This document shows, one piece after another, positions 27,490-37,907 of a DNA stretch of 64,000 nucleotides. How positions within the stretch are numbered: position 1 is the first letter of the stretch; every line of letters begins with the position of its first letter. Position numbers and translations under genes: made by a program. The notes under the pieces are model-generated. The model had not been told where the DNA came from, searched no databases, and worked only from the letters and a program-made list of their open reading frames with translations. Location: positions 3,534,001 through 3,598,000 of the forward strand of contig NC_014933.1 in NCBI RefSeq assembly GCF_000186225.1, in the 5' to 3' direction. This stretch comes from Bacteroides helcogenes P 36-108. GTDB lineage: Bacteria; Bacteroidota; Bacteroidia; Bacteroidales; Bacteroidaceae.

Positions 27490-27542
27490 AACAGGCTCTT
27501 TTCGTTCCCTTTCTCATTAGGAAGAACAGAAAAGAGCCTGTT
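27490..27542 (-). terminator. Intrinsic terminator downstream of dsbD
   Basis: A perfect 14-bp inverted repeat (AACAGGCTCTTTTC / GAAAAGAGCCTGTT) with a 25-nt loop lies 6 nt after the dsbD stop; on the minus strand it is followed by TTGAATTTTTATTT. Confidence 0.8.
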
Positions 27543-27547
27543 ATCTA

Positions 27548-29566
27548 TTATTTCTCTTTTTTATAATTTTTCAATCCTGTTTGCAGGAAGTCTATATACT
27601 TCGGAATATCTTCATCGTAAGAGTAAGACTTGTTAAGCGGCTTTCCTTCATTATCTATCAGCACATAGAAAGGTTGTGCGTTGGCCCCGAATTTAACACG
27701 CTGCAAATAGCTCCACTTATCACCTACCGTACGCAAGGTGCGTTCCGTACCATTTTCCATGATTTTCACCGGAGAGGGAAGTGGAGTCTTATTATCAACA
27801 TAGAGAGTGATAAGTACATAATCATTATTAATAATGTCACTTACTTTCGAGTCCGTCCATACAGCAAGCTCCATTTTACGGCAATTTACGCAACCGTAAC
27901 CAGTGAAGTCCAGCATTACGGGCTTACCATGCTGACGGGCATATTCCATTCCGAGATCATAATCATCGAATTTGGCGTGTACCTCATTGTTATATAGATT
28001 GAAATCTTGAGTCTGCATAGGAGGAGCAAAAGCACTGACAGCCTTCAATGGTGCTCCCCACAGACCGGGAACCATATAAACGGCAAATGCCAGTGAAGCC
28101 ATTGCCATGAAGAAACGGGGCACACTGACCTTTGTATTATCATCATCGTGAGGAAATTTGATTTTACCCAACAAATAGAAACCGAGCAATGCAAACAGTA
28201 CAATCCACAGAGCAAGGAATGTTTCACGATCGAGTATGCGCCAGCCATAAGCCAAATCAGCAACAGAAAGGAACTTCAAAGCAAACGCCAATTCCAGAAA
28301 ACCAAGTGTGACCTTGATAACATTCATCCAGCCCCCCGATTTGGGCATTGACTTCAACCAAGAAGGGAACAATGCAAATAAAGTGAACGGCAATGCCAAA
28401 GCAATGGCAAAGCCCAACATACCGATGGCCGGAGCCACTACACTTCCTGTTGTAGAAACTTGCACCAAAAGGAAACCGATAATGGGACCTGTACACGAGA
28501 ATGAAACCAACGACAAAGTAAATGCCATCAAGAATATACTCAGTAATCCCCCCGTGGCTTCAGCTTTGCTATCTACTGCCGTACTCCATTTGGAAGGCAA
28601 TGTAATCTCAAATGCCCCGAAGAAAGAAGCCGCAAATACAATCAGCATCAGGCAAAACAAGATATTGAATACAGCGTTCGTGGAAAGTGCATTCAATGCA
28701 CTGGCCCCGAAAATAAGAGTAATTGCCAAGCCTAATGTCACATAGATTACCACAATGGATGCACCGTATGTCCATGCGTCACGAATTCCCTTCTTCTTAT
28801 CCTTACTGCGTTTCAAGAAGAAACTGACAGTCATCGGAATGATAGGCCATACGCAAGGAGTGAACAACGCCAACAATCCTCCGACAAATCCGGTAATAAA
28901 GATGTAAACCCACGACATATCTTCCTGAGAAGTTGTCTCCCCCAAAGTTTTCAGCTCATTAATGACCGGCTTCCAAAGATCCGTCTCTTTTCCTGAATCA
29001 ATCTTGCCGGAAACATCTGTACCACTGCCAACAGATGCCGTATCAACAACAACTTCCTGTTGGGCAGGCTGATAGTCTGTCTCAATTTCCGCCCCGCCTG
29101 CTCTTGCCGTACCTTCACCCTTGCCGGATAATTTAAACGGAACCTGAGTAGGCGGTAGGCAATTTTCATCATTACAAGCACCATATTCCAGATAACCCTC
29201 TATCTGATACGTACCACCTATCAGCTTTATTTTTTGTACAAATTTAGCAGTATTCTCAAAATAGCGCACTTTCATCTCGAACAATTTATCAAAAGAAGCG
29301 ATTTCCTTTCCCATCGGTTTCAATTTACCAAGCAGTTCAGCTCCAGAAAGTTTATCGACATTAAAAGTTGCTGAAATAGGACCGCCATCACCCAAATCCG
29401 TGGAATAGACATGCCAACCTTTTTCAATGGTTGCGGAAAAAACCACTTCCGCTTCACCAGCCGATAAAGTCTTCAGTTCAGACTTAAATTTAACCGGCTC
29501 ATGTATTTGTGCCTGTGCCACCATGGTAAGAAGCAACAGTAAAACAGAAAAAATGCTTTTCTTCAT
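27548..29566 (-). CDS. dsbD: Thiol:disulfide interchange protein DsbD
   Basis: 672 residues. Signal peptide ([19 protein letters not shown]), an N-terminal immunoglobulin-like domain with the Cys pair in [12 protein letters not shown], a linker rich in acidic residues, a central domain of about eight helices with the two key Cys in [11 protein letters not shown] and FSCTGPIIG, and a C-terminal thioredoxin domain with [11 protein letters not shown]. It carries electrons from cytoplasmic thioredoxin to periplasmic substrates. The TlpA-type lipoprotein at 25310 could be a client, though it lies outside this transcription unit. Confidence 0.95.
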   Translation of the reverse strand: MKKSIFSVLLLLLTMVAQAQIHEPVKFKSELKTLSAGEAEVVFSATIEKGWHVYSTDLGDGGPISATFNVDKLSGAELLGKLKPMGKEIASFDKLFEMKVRYFENTAKFVQKIKLIGGTYQIEGYLEYGACNDENCLPPTQVPFKLSGKGEGTARAGGAEIETDYQPAQQEVVVDTASVGSGTDVSGKIDSGKETDLWKPVINELKTLGETTSQEDMSWVYIFITGFVGGLLALFTPCVWPIIPMTVSFFLKRSKDKKKGIRDAWTYGASIVVIYVTLGLAITLIFGASALNALSTNAVFNILFCLMLIVFAASFFGAFEITLPSKWSTAVDSKAEATGGLLSIFLMAFTLSLVSFSCTGPIIGFLLVQVSTTGSVVAPAIGMLGFAIALALPFTLFALFPSWLKSMPKSGGWMNVIKVTLGFLELAFALKFLSVADLAYGWRILDRETFLALWIVLFALLGFYLLGKIKFPHDDDNTKVSVPRFFMAMASLAFAVYMVPGLWGAPLKAVSAFAPPMQTQDFNLYNNEVHAKFDDYDLGMEYARQHGKPVMLDFTGYGCVNCRKMELAVWTDSKVSDIINNDYVLITLYVDNKTPLPSPVKIMENGTERTLRTVGDKWSYLQRVKFGANAQPFYVLIDNEGKPLNKSYSYDEDIPKYIDFLQTGLKNYKKEK

Positions 29567-29606
29567 GTCGTTTTAATATATTAATTAATAAAATAAAAGC
29601 TGGCTA

Positions 29607-29906
29607 TTACACTTCATAATCCACACAAGCACGATTTTCCTTCACATTGGCAATCAACCTGCCTGCCGCTACATGATCCGGATGAGTAGCATAGAATTTT
29701 ATATCATCCAAAGTATCGAACTCGCTATAAAGTGCAATGCTCCAAGTTTCACCCGGATTGATGTTGAGTCCTACTTCAATCTTGCGAATAACGGAGATTT
29801 TAGAAGGAAGTGCTTCAATAGCCTCCTTAAAATTATTCATTGCCACTAACTTTTCGTCAGCAGAAGCATTGTCTTTAAGCTTAAATAATACAATGTGCTT
29901 TATCAT
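29607..29906 (-). CDS. Dabb (stress-responsive A/B barrel) protein
   Basis: 99 residues. MIKHIVLFKLKDNASADE, IRKIEVGLNIN and ALYSEFDTLDDIKFYATHPDH are characteristic of the dimeric ferredoxin-like alpha/beta barrel (Dabb) family. Members are small soluble proteins, some enzymes of polyketide-like chemistry, most unassigned. A minus-strand TATTTTTG (29969-29976) fits the -7 consensus for this gene. It is divergent from udk and 40 nt upstream of dsbD, so it could be co-transcribed with dsbD. Confidence 0.88.
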   Translation of the reverse strand: MIKHIVLFKLKDNASADEKLVAMNNFKEAIEALPSKISVIRKIEVGLNINPGETWSIALYSEFDTLDDIKFYATHPDHVAAGRLIANVKENRACVDYEV

Positions 29907-29909
29907 AAC

Positions 29910-29941
29910 TTTGTTATTTAAATGATTTATGTCTATATTTG
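29910..29941 (+). promoter_or_regulatory. Primary-sigma promoter of udk
   Basis: A perfect match to the Bacteroides promoter: TTTG (29910-29913), a 20-nt spacer, then TATATTTG (29934-29941), 66 nt upstream of the udk ATG. Confidence 0.82.
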
Positions 29942-30007
29942 TCAGCCGAACAGGCTGTCTAACAGTTGCAAAAATACTTGTTTTGTTTTAAATATACACA
30001 TAAACGG

Positions 30008-30616
30008 ATGTTAATAATAGGAATTGCAGGTGGAACTGGATCGGGAAAGACCACCGTTGTACGTAAAATCATTGAAAGCCTCCCGAACGGCGAAGTGGTA
30101 TTGTTGCCGCAAGACTCTTATTATAAAGATAGTAGCCACGTTCCCGTAGAAGAGCGACAGAACATTAATTTCGACCACCCGGATGCATTTGAGTGGAGCC
30201 TCCTCTCCAAGCATGTCGCCATATTGCGTGAAGGGAAAAGCATCGAACAACCCACCTATTCTTATCTGACTTGCACCCGCCAGCCCGAAACCATTCATAT
30301 CGAACCAAGAGAAGTTATCATCATTGAAGGGATTCTTGCCTTATGCGACAAAAAACTGCGCAGCATGATGGATCTCAAAATATTCGTCGATGCAGACCCG
30401 GACGAACGGCTGATCCGCGTAATACAACGTGACATAATAGAACGCGGACGCACTGCCGAAGCAGTGATGGAGCGTTACACCCGCGTTTTGAAACCCATGC
30501 ATCAGCAATTCATAGAACCTTGCAAGCGTTATGCCGACCTTATAATTCCAGAAGGTGGAAACAACCAAGTGGCAATTGATATATTAACCATGTATATCAA
30601 GAAACATTTACGATAA
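30008..30616 (+). CDS. udk: Uridine kinase
   Basis: About 203 residues from ATG 30008 (MLIIGIAGGTGSGKTTVV); a longer frame from 29966 adds an atypical N-terminus. The P-loop GGTGSGKTT is at residues 8-16, followed by LLPQDSYYKD, NFDHPDAFEWSLL (nucleoside binding) and EGILALCDKKLR. It phosphorylates uridine and cytidine with ATP or GTP in pyrimidine salvage. It is followed after 16 nt by the lytic-transglycosylase gene, so they share the promoter at 29910-29941. Confidence 0.95.
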   Translation: MLIIGIAGGTGSGKTTVVRKIIESLPNGEVVLLPQDSYYKDSSHVPVEERQNINFDHPDAFEWSLLSKHVAILREGKSIEQPTYSYLTCTRQPETIHIEPREVIIIEGILALCDKKLRSMMDLKIFVDADPDERLIRVIQRDIIERGRTAEAVMERYTRVLKPMHQQFIEPCKRYADLIIPEGGNNQVAIDILTMYIKKHLR

Positions 30617-30632
30617 CCGATTATCAAGATAT

Positions 30633-32024
30633 ATGCCAATTGTCAAGCGTCATTTTTTTATCGCAATAATTTTGCTGCTTTGCTGCATTTGGGGATGCCG
30701 TGGAGGTCATCGTGCGGAAGATGAAAAAACCAATGATGACTTGCAACAGATAAAAGATAGTGGAGAATTGGTTGTATTAACATTATACAGTTCCACTTCT
30801 TATTTCATTTACCGAGGACAAGACATGGGATTTCAGTACGAACTGAGCGAACAGTTTGCCAAAAACATGGGCGTGAAATTGCGCGTGGAAGTTGCAAAAA
30901 CGGTACATGAACTGATAGAAAAGCTATCGGCTGGTAAAGGAGATCTGATTGCTTATAACCTGCCCATTACGAAAGAATGGAAAGACAGCCTGATTTATTG
31001 CGGAGAAGAGGTCATCACCCACCAAGTAATCGTTCAGCGCATTGACGGACGCTCCAAACCCTTGAAAGATGTGACTGAACTTATAGGAAAAGACATATAT
31101 GTAAAGCCCGGAAAATATTATGACCGGCTGACAAATCTGGATGAAGAATTAGGAGGTGGCATCCACATCCATAAAGTCACGGACGACAGCATCAGCGTAG
31201 AAGATTTGATAATGCAGGTATCGCAAGGCAAAATTCCCTATACCGTAGCAGACAATGATGTAGCACAACTCAATACCACTTATTATTCCAACCTGAATAC
31301 CGGTTTGTCCATCAGCTTTGACCAACGCGCATCATGGGCTGTCCGTAAAGACTGCCCGCTACTGGCTGCCGCTGCCGACAAGTGGCATAAAGAAAATATG
31401 ACTTCACCGGCCTACACGGCCAGCATGAAGCGATATTTCGAAATCAGCAAAGCTATTCCCCACTCACCTATCCTTTCTTTGCGTGAAGGGAAAATTTCTC
31501 ACTATGACAAACTATTCAAGAAATATGCTCCGGAGATTGGCTGGGACTGGCGTTTGCTTGCCTCTCTTGCCTATACGGAATCAAACTTTGATACCAATGC
31601 CATATCGTGGGCAGGAGCCAAAGGATTGATGCAACTGATGCCTGCCACGGCAAAAGCCATGGGAGTACCAGCAGGAAAAGAGCAAGATCCGGAAGAAAGC
31701 ATCAAAGCCGCCATAAAATATATAGCTGCTACTGCCAAAAGTTTCGCACAAGTGCCCACAGAAGAACGTATCAATTTTATACTGGCATCTTATAATTCAG
31801 GAATCGGACACATTCTGGATGCCATGGCTTTGGCTGAAAAATATGGAAAGAACAAATACGTATGGCGCGATAATGTAGAAAATTTCATCCTGCTGAAAAG
31901 CAATGAAGAGTATTTTACCGATCCAGTCTGTAAAAACGGTTATTTCCGTGGAATAGAAACTTATAATTTCGTGAGGGATATAACATCACGATTTGAACAA
32001 TATAAAAAGAAAATTAAGGGATAA
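30633..32024 (+). CDS. mltF: MltF-like lytic transglycosylase lipoprotein
   Basis: 463 residues. The N-terminus is a lipoprotein signal ending IWGC (Cys near residue 22). Residues ~45-275 form a solute-binding-protein-like domain (SSTSYFIYRGQDMGFQYEL). The C-terminal part is a Slt-type transglycosylase: SLAYTESNF holds the catalytic Glu, followed by AGAKGLMQLMPATAKAMGV and ASYNSGIGHILDAM. This two-domain arrangement is MltF, which cleaves peptidoglycan and is regulated by muropeptide binding. Anchored in the periplasm; co-transcribed with udk. Confidence 0.93.
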   Translation: MPIVKRHFFIAIILLLCCIWGCRGGHRAEDEKTNDDLQQIKDSGELVVLTLYSSTSYFIYRGQDMGFQYELSEQFAKNMGVKLRVEVAKTVHELIEKLSAGKGDLIAYNLPITKEWKDSLIYCGEEVITHQVIVQRIDGRSKPLKDVTELIGKDIYVKPGKYYDRLTNLDEELGGGIHIHKVTDDSISVEDLIMQVSQGKIPYTVADNDVAQLNTTYYSNLNTGLSISFDQRASWAVRKDCPLLAAAADKWHKENMTSPAYTASMKRYFEISKAIPHSPILSLREGKISHYDKLFKKYAPEIGWDWRLLASLAYTESNFDTNAISWAGAKGLMQLMPATAKAMGVPAGKEQDPEESIKAAIKYIAATAKSFAQVPTEERINFILASYNSGIGHILDAMALAEKYGKNKYVWRDNVENFILLKSNEEYFTDPVCKNGYFRGIETYNFVRDITSRFEQYKKKIKG

Positions 32025-32099
32025 AGTCACAAATCCTCAAGAGAATACTATCCGTATTTTTTGTTAAACTTATCTAAAAAAACACCGTTAGAATATATA

Positions 32100-32149
32100 T
32101 CTACGTATTCGTGTTCTATATTTGTAGAATAATAAAAACAATACGTAGA
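32100..32149 (+). promoter_or_regulatory. Dyad-rich promoter/operator of the BlaI/BlaR-type pair
   Basis: A -7 box TATATTTG (32117-32124) lies inside the dyad TTCTA-N6-TAGAA (32114-32129). It is flanked by the perfect inverted repeat TCTACGTATT (32100-32109) and AATACGTAGA (32140-32149). Two nested dyads over the promoter are what a dimeric BlaI/MecI repressor would need. No clear -33 TTTG is present. Confidence 0.62.
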
Positions 32150-32188
32150 GCAAAGAAACTTAAATGTAGAACATATTATATAAACTAT

Positions 32189-32560
32189 ATGAAACTATCA
32201 AAAGCAGAAGAGCAGCTAATGGATATTATCTGGAAAAATAAAAAGATTTTTTTCAAAGAGATTATCGATAATTATCCTGAACCCAAACCCGCATCAACCA
32301 CTGTAGCCACTCTCTTGAAGAGAATGCAAGACAAAAATGTCATTGGCTATAAGTTATTCGGCAATTCCCGCCAATACTATCCGCTGATAAAGAAAGAGGA
32401 GTATTTCTCAAAAGGATTGAAAGAAATCATTCAAAACTATTTCAATAATTCGTCATTGCAATTTGCATCATTCTTTACTCAAAACAGTAATATGACAGCC
32501 GACGAACTTGAAGATTTAAAGAATATTGTAGAACAAGAATTAAACAAGAAAAAGAAATGA
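32189..32560 (+). CDS. BlaI/MecI-family transcriptional repressor
   Basis: About 123 residues from ATG 32189 (MKLSKAEEQLMDIIW); the longer frame from 32111 would start inside the operator. The winged helix covers residues 1-75 (PEPKPASTTVATLLKRMQDK is the recognition region) and the C-terminal helices dimerise; the cleavage zone lies between. It should bind the dyads at 32100-32149 and repress itself and the protease gene. Its stop overlaps the downstream start by 4 nt. The inducing signal is unknown and need not be a beta-lactam. Confidence 0.92.
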   Translation: MKLSKAEEQLMDIIWKNKKIFFKEIIDNYPEPKPASTTVATLLKRMQDKNVIGYKLFGNSRQYYPLIKKEEYFSKGLKEIIQNYFNNSSLQFASFFTQNSNMTADELEDLKNIVEQELNKKKK

Positions 32561-34143
32561 TAATTTCCTTCATTGTAAAATCAATATGCTGTATGCTGTT
32601 CTTTTGGATAATCTATCATTTCCTGATAGAAAAAGAAAGTATGCTCAAGTTCAAAAGATATTTTCTCTTGGCAGTCTTAGTATTCTCCATACTTATACCT
32701 TTTATCAGCACTCCCCATACTTTAAAGTTTACTCCTTCAATAGACGGAATAGCAGAGAGGTATATCAGCAAACCATCAATGCGGCAATCGCTCCCCAACG
32801 CACCTATTTCTGAAGCAGAAGATTTCTCAAATGAAATAAATCTGAAAGAAAACCGTCTGCAAAGTATCAATGATACCTCATCAGAACCGGGAAACATGTG
32901 GGGAAGAATAATTATCGGAATATATATCCTTGTGACATCCCTGCTACTAATACGTTTCATCTACAATCTGTCTTGCCTGCTAAAGTTAACACAAAAAGGC
33001 ATTGCCATAAAATACGAGCAAAGCAATCTTATTATCATAGAGACGCTAAAGAGTTCCTTCAGTTTTTTCAATTATATATTCATTTCAAAGAGCGATTACC
33101 AAGACAATAGTCTTAAAAGCAAAATATTGATTCATGAGTTGATTCACGTTAAGCAAAAACATTCGGCCGATGTGTTGTTTACGGAATTATTAATTACTTT
33201 CTTCTGGTTCAACCCCGTTCTTTATCTGTACAGAAGGACAATAAAACTCAATCATGAGTTTCTGGCTGACAAAGGAGTAATTGATAATACGAAGGACATC
33301 TCTGCCTATCAAATGATATTGATAGGCAAAGCATCCAATCGTTGCAACTTCTCATTAACAAGTAGTTTAACTTACTCAATTACTAAAAAACGATTAATTA
33401 TGATGACAAAGACAACTTCCAGAAGTCGTTATCTTATCAAGATAGCAGCTTTAATCCCAACTTTTCTGATTGCCGGTAACGTATTCTCTACAGAAACTGT
33501 TACCGAGGATGCCATTGAACCTATATCTGCTTTCGTCACGAACGAGCAACCTTCTCCAAACATGGATACCATCATTATACCCGAAAGCGGAGTTTCCCAA
33601 GCAGAGATGGAGCAATACTCAAACATTGTATCCAAATACTTTGATAAAATTGCAGAAGACGGAAAATTTATATGGAAATCAAAGGAAATATCTAAGGATG
33701 ATCTCAAAACACTATTTCCTCTTTATATCCGTATGACTAAAGAACAACGGAAACTGCATTATATTCACATCATATCCCCTCTAAATCCGTGGAAATTACG
33801 AAGCCCGAATGTGGACGAATGGAAAGGCTGTACGAACGACAAAAACAAACGGATATTCCTCGACGGTAAAGAAATAGACAGGGAAAAGATTAAAAACTAC
33901 AGTCGCAGAAGTATTGTATGCTTTTTCGTAGCAAAGGAGTCTCTCATCAATGATGAGAGCGAAAGGACATCTTATCTGTGGACCAAAGAAGGATATGATG
34001 AATATATCCGAAAATATGGCAAACAGATATCACTTTCCCAACTATTCAGTGTTCATCCGCAGACCTGGTTTCGCATGACGACAAGAAAAGAAGCTAAAAC
34101 AGATTCAACTTATTTTTCTTTGCTTCTTCCAAAGAAACCGTAG
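32557..34143 (+). CDS. BlaR1/MecR1-like M56 membrane metalloprotease with a non-penicillin-binding C-terminus
   Basis: 528 residues. Four membrane helices in the first ~310 residues enclose an M56 zinc protease: ILIHELIHVKQKH carries HExxH, and NHEFLADKG supplies the third ligand region. After a further helix (about 290-310) there is a ~215-residue extracytoplasmic tail without the SxxK, SxN or KTG motifs of the BlaR1 sensor. The tail's fold is not recognised. It would sense an unknown envelope signal and cleave the adjacent repressor. Its last 50 nt overlap the 3' end of metH on the opposite strand. Confidence 0.85.
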   Translation: MIISFIVKSICCMLFFWIIYHFLIEKESMLKFKRYFLLAVLVFSILIPFISTPHTLKFTPSIDGIAERYISKPSMRQSLPNAPISEAEDFSNEINLKENRLQSINDTSSEPGNMWGRIIIGIYILVTSLLLIRFIYNLSCLLKLTQKGIAIKYEQSNLIIIETLKSSFSFFNYIFISKSDYQDNSLKSKILIHELIHVKQKHSADVLFTELLITFFWFNPVLYLYRRTIKLNHEFLADKGVIDNTKDISAYQMILIGKASNRCNFSLTSSLTYSITKKRLIMMTKTTSRSRYLIKIAALIPTFLIAGNVFSTETVTEDAIEPISAFVTNEQPSPNMDTIIIPESGVSQAEMEQYSNIVSKYFDKIAEDGKFIWKSKEISKDDLKTLFPLYIRMTKEQRKLHYIHIISPLNPWKLRSPNVDEWKGCTNDKNKRIFLDGKEIDREKIKNYSRRSIVCFFVAKESLINDESERTSYLWTKEGYDEYIRKYGKQISLSQLFSVHPQTWFRMTTRKEAKTDSTYFSLLLPKKP

Positions 34144-36868
34144 AGACTTGTCTCTCTCCATTCTTCTCACGTAGTTGCCGATATTTTGTGGATAAATCTT
34201 CCACCAACTCTTCTTTCTGCTTCGGGTTCATCAAGCGTGCCGCCACAGTCGCATTCTGAGAGGCATCCTTCAGATGAATTACCGGAGCATGATAGACCGA
34301 AGCAATCTTTAACGCCGTGTGAAGTTGCGAGGTGGTAGCTCCACCTATCAATAAAGGTATATCCAAACCGGCTTTTTCCAATTCGATGGCCACATGTACC
34401 ATTTCATCCAATGAAGGAGTTATCAAACCACTAAGTCCGATCATATCCACTTTTTCTTCAATCGCATGTTGCACGATGGTTTCTGCCGGAACCATCACAC
34501 CAAGATCTATTATCTCATAACCATTACATGCCATTACAACAGAAACAATATTCTTGCCGATATCATGAACATCTCCTTTCACCGTAGCAAGCAGCACCCT
34601 TCCGGCGGAAGTCGAGTCTTCCTTTCTCTCGGATTCAATAACAGGCTGAAGAATAGCAACCGCCTTTTTCATAGTCCGGGCTGTTTTCACCACCTGCGGC
34701 AAAAACATCTTCCCGGCGCCGAAAAGATCGCCGACATGATTCATACCAGCCATTAACGGTCCTTCAATAATGTCCACAGCCTTAGGATATTGCTCCAAAG
34801 CCTGTGCAAGATCCTCATCCAGATAATCAATAATGCCTTTGGTCAAAGCATACTTCAACCGATCTTCTACCGTTGAGTTCTCACGCCATGAAAGTTGGGA
34901 ATTTACAGGCTGTACATTGCCCGTACCCGATGCCTTGGCAGCATCCGCCTCCGCTTTTAAACGCTCGGCGGTTTCTATCAGACGTTCGGCGGCATCCGGA
35001 CGACGATTCAATACCACATCCTCAAGACGTTCCAATATATCGGCCGGAATATCCGTATAAAGTACGGAAGTAGCAGGATTGACTATTCCCATATCCATTC
35101 CTTCGCGAATGGCGTAATATAGGAATACGGCATGCATGGCTTCACGGATGTAATTGTTGCCACGGAATGAAAATGAAAGATTGCTGACACCACCACTTAC
35201 ATGCGCACCGGGCAAGTTTTTCCTTATCCAACCGACAGCATTGATAAAATCGACCGCATAGTTATTGTGCTCATCCATACCGGTAGCTACGGCAAGTATA
35301 TTCGGGTCAAAGATTATATCGTGAGGATTGAATTTGACCTTATCCACCAAAAGGCGATAAGCCCGTTCACAGACTTCAATCTTACGTTCGTATGTATCCG
35401 CCTGACCTTTCTCATCGAAAGCCATCACCACGGCAGCAGCGCCATACTCTCTGACAGTACGGGCATGTTCCAGAAAATTCTCCTCACCTTCTTTCAAAGA
35501 AATAGAGTTGACAATCGACTTGCCCTGCAAGCATTTCAGGCCGGCAACAATAACCTCCCATTTAGAAGAGTCAATCATGACCGGAACCCTGGCTATCTCA
35601 GGTTCTGACGCTACAAGATTAAGAAAAGTGGTCATCTCAGCCCGTGCATCCAACAAACCGTCGTCCATATTGATATCTATGACTTGCGCACCATCTTCCA
35701 CCTGCTGACGGGCTATACTAAGAGCCTCATCATACTTCTTTTCATTGATCAGACGCAGAAATTTGCGCGAACCGGCAACGTTACAGCGTTCACCAACATT
35801 CACAAAATTGTTTTCCGGTTTCACCTCCAGAAGTTCAAGTCCGGAAAGCCAAAGATTATCTGGGGCCGAAGCCGGCACATGGGGAACCACACCTGCAACC
35901 AAGGCAGAATATTCAGCAATATAAGCATCAGTAGTTCCGCAGCAGCCTCCAATGATATTTACCAGCCCCTCACGAATGTATTCTCTTATTTCATGCGCCA
36001 TATCAGCAGGAGTCTGATCATACTTTCCCAAGCTATTCGGCAATCCCGCATTAGGATAAGCGCTGATATAATAAGGAGCACGACATGCAAATTGTTCCAA
36101 GAAAGGTTTTAGCTGACGAGCCCCAAATGAACAGTTCAATCCGACGGAGAAAATATCGGCATGCTGTACAGAGGCAAGAAATGCTTCCAAAGTTTGCCCG
36201 GAAAGAGTACGTCCGGCAGTATCGGATACGGTAACAGAGAGCATTAAAGGCACATGCTTTCCCGTTGCTTTCATCGCTTGTTCCGCAGCCCAAATAGCTG
36301 CTTTCGCATTCAATGTATCAAAGATGGTTTCTATCAACAGCGCATCCACTCCACCTTGTAATAATGCTTCCATTTGCTCGCAATAATCGGCTGCAAGCTC
36401 ATCATAGGTCAAAGCACGAAACGCCGGATTATTCACATCAGGGCTCATGGAACAGGTTTTGTTCGTAGGCCCTACAGAGCCTGCTACAAAACGAGGTTTA
36501 TCGGGAGTAAGAGAAGTAAACTCATCGGCAATTTCACGTGCCAGTCTTACAGCAGCAAAATTTATTTCACGTACATACTCCTGTACATGATAATCGGCCA
36601 TACTGACACGAGTGGAGTTAAAGGTGTTAGTCTCAATAATATCCGCACCTGCTGCCAGATACTTACGGTGAATATCCTGTATCACATCCGGACGAGTCAG
36701 ACAAAGTAAGTCATTATTACCCTTCAACTGTCCCTGAATATCCGAAAAGCGCTCACCCCGGAAGTCTTTTTCCTCTAAGTTATACTGTTGTATCATAGTA
36801 CCCATAGCACCGTCCAGAATGAGGATGCGCTCATGCACTATTTTTTCTATAGAAGCCATACTTATCAT
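34094..36868 (-). CDS. metH: Cobalamin-dependent methionine synthase lacking the activation domain
   Basis: 924 residues. Homocysteine module (1-~325) with zinc-ligand motifs [10 protein letters not shown] and [11 protein letters not shown]; folate module (~340-620; [24 protein letters not shown]); cobalamin cap and binding domain (~660-890; [20 protein letters not shown] with the cobalt-ligand His, [13 protein letters not shown]). The ~300-residue C-terminal SAM-dependent reactivation domain of E. coli MetH (1227 residues) is absent. The start at 36868 overlaps the smpB stop (ATGA). It converges on and overlaps the M56 protease gene by 50 nt. Confidence 0.95.
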   Translation of the reverse strand: MISMASIEKIVHERILILDGAMGTMIQQYNLEEKDFRGERFSDIQGQLKGNNDLLCLTRPDVIQDIHRKYLAAGADIIETNTFNSTRVSMADYHVQEYVREINFAAVRLAREIADEFTSLTPDKPRFVAGSVGPTNKTCSMSPDVNNPAFRALTYDELAADYCEQMEALLQGGVDALLIETIFDTLNAKAAIWAAEQAMKATGKHVPLMLSVTVSDTAGRTLSGQTLEAFLASVQHADIFSVGLNCSFGARQLKPFLEQFACRAPYYISAYPNAGLPNSLGKYDQTPADMAHEIREYIREGLVNIIGGCCGTTDAYIAEYSALVAGVVPHVPASAPDNLWLSGLELLEVKPENNFVNVGERCNVAGSRKFLRLINEKKYDEALSIARQQVEDGAQVIDINMDDGLLDARAEMTTFLNLVASEPEIARVPVMIDSSKWEVIVAGLKCLQGKSIVNSISLKEGEENFLEHARTVREYGAAAVVMAFDEKGQADTYERKIEVCERAYRLLVDKVKFNPHDIIFDPNILAVATGMDEHNNYAVDFINAVGWIRKNLPGAHVSGGVSNLSFSFRGNNYIREAMHAVFLYYAIREGMDMGIVNPATSVLYTDIPADILERLEDVVLNRRPDAAERLIETAERLKAEADAAKASGTGNVQPVNSQLSWRENSTVEDRLKYALTKGIIDYLDEDLAQALEQYPKAVDIIEGPLMAGMNHVGDLFGAGKMFLPQVVKTARTMKKAVAILQPVIESERKEDSTSAGRVLLATVKGDVHDIGKNIVSVVMACNGYEIIDLGVMVPAETIVQHAIEEKVDMIGLSGLITPSLDEMVHVAIELEKAGLDIPLLIGGATTSQLHTALKIASVYHAPVIHLKDASQNATVAARLMNPKQKEELVEDLSTKYRQLREKNGERQVSTVSLEEAKKNKLNLF

Positions 36869-37317
36869 TTTTTGAACATCCGTGCCATGTCACGTTTGTC
36901 CTCTTTTTCCTTTAAAGACTGCCGCTTGTCATATTCCTTTTTACCTTTGGCAAGGGCTACCACAACCTTTGCCAATCCTTTTTCATTGATAAACATACGT
37001 ACAGGAACTATTGTAAAACCTGGGCTCTTCGTTTCACGTGCCAATTTATCCAGTTCTTTTTTATTCAACAGTAATTTACGCTCCCTGCGTGCATTGTGGT
37101 TATTGTACGAGCCATAGAAGTATTCGGCAATATGCATATTTTTCACCCACAGTTCACCGTTGGCAAAATAACAGAACGTATCGACAAGACTTGCTTTTCC
37201 CAAACGGATCGATTTAATCTCCGTGCCTGTGAGTACGATACCCGCCGTATAGGTATCTATCAGTTCGTAATCAAACGTGGCACGCTTGTTTTTAATATTT
37301 ACAGGAGCTTGTTTCAT
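36865..37317 (-). CDS. smpB: SsrA-binding protein
   Basis: 150 residues. SmpB binds tmRNA and delivers it to stalled ribosomes. The conserved core is seen in [34 protein letters not shown] and [20 protein letters not shown], and the basic C-terminal tail ([20 protein letters not shown]) is typical. It is 11 nt downstream of the Yip1-type gene and overlaps metH by 4 nt. No ssrA gene is visible in the window. Confidence 0.96.
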   Translation of the reverse strand: MKQAPVNIKNKRATFDYELIDTYTAGIVLTGTEIKSIRLGKASLVDTFCYFANGELWVKNMHIAEYFYGSYNNHNARRERKLLLNKKELDKLARETKSPGFTIVPVRMFINEKGLAKVVVALAKGKKEYDKRQSLKEKEDKRDMARMFKK

Positions 37318-37328
37318 AAATTAATTCA

Positions 37329-37907
37329 TCAGTTCAGCACAATCGTCAGTTTATTGAATATCCACTCAATGACCAACGGACATACTATTAACAAAATAGA
37401 AGAAAGAACAGTAAATCGCAAGCGATCTTTTTCTGACATTTGCATCATTTTCACGCTTCCTTCCCACACCACATAGACAACATAAAATTGAAGTAATAAT
37501 GCTATAATGCTGAAATCAGGCAATATGCCGATAATAATCTTCAGCAAAAACACCACTACCAATGAATAACCCGCAAATTGTTGTGTCAACGGTATGTCAC
37601 TACCCATTCTGAACATACGGACACGCAACCCGTTGATAAAATAGGCAGCCAAGAAATATCCTCCAAACAAAGATACCGCCACTGCGCAGCATCGCGTCAT
37701 GGCATACTGAAAACTTTGTGGTTCTCCCCACCCCATAGCCACCAAAGAGCCAATGAAGACGGACAAGCCGCATAAACCAATCATTGGATAGACAAAAGCC
37801 GTAAACACCTTTCGCCTATCCTCTAAACTAATTTCCTCCCAAGCGTGAGCCGGAGAGGAAATCAGTAAAAGGGCTATATGAAATAAGTCTTTGTAATTCA
37901 ATATCAT
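37329..37907 (-). CDS. Yip1-family membrane protein
   Basis: 192 residues with five predicted membrane helices, the last ending close to the C-terminus. The layout and the early SSPAHAWEEIS segment, followed by YPMIGLCGLSVFIGSL, match Bacteroidetes members of the Yip1 domain family. Function unknown in bacteria. Its ATG overlaps the stop of the upstream lipoprotein gene, and smpB follows after 11 nt, so four genes (lipoprotein, Yip1, smpB, metH) form one coupled unit. Confidence 0.75.
   Translation of the reverse strand: MILNYKDLFHIALLLISSPAHAWEEISLEDRRKVFTAFVYPMIGLCGLSVFIGSLVAMGWGEPQSFQYAMTRCCAVAVSLFGGYFLAAYFINGLRVRMFRMGSDIPLTQQFAGYSLVVVFLLKIIIGILPDFSIIALLLQFYVVYVVWEGSVKMMQMSEKDRLRFTVLSSILLIVCPLVIEWIFNKLTIVLN

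Noticed and set aside
32189..34143. Beta-lactam resistance regulator
   Set aside because: The sensor lacks penicillin-binding motifs and no beta-lactamase gene is nearby.
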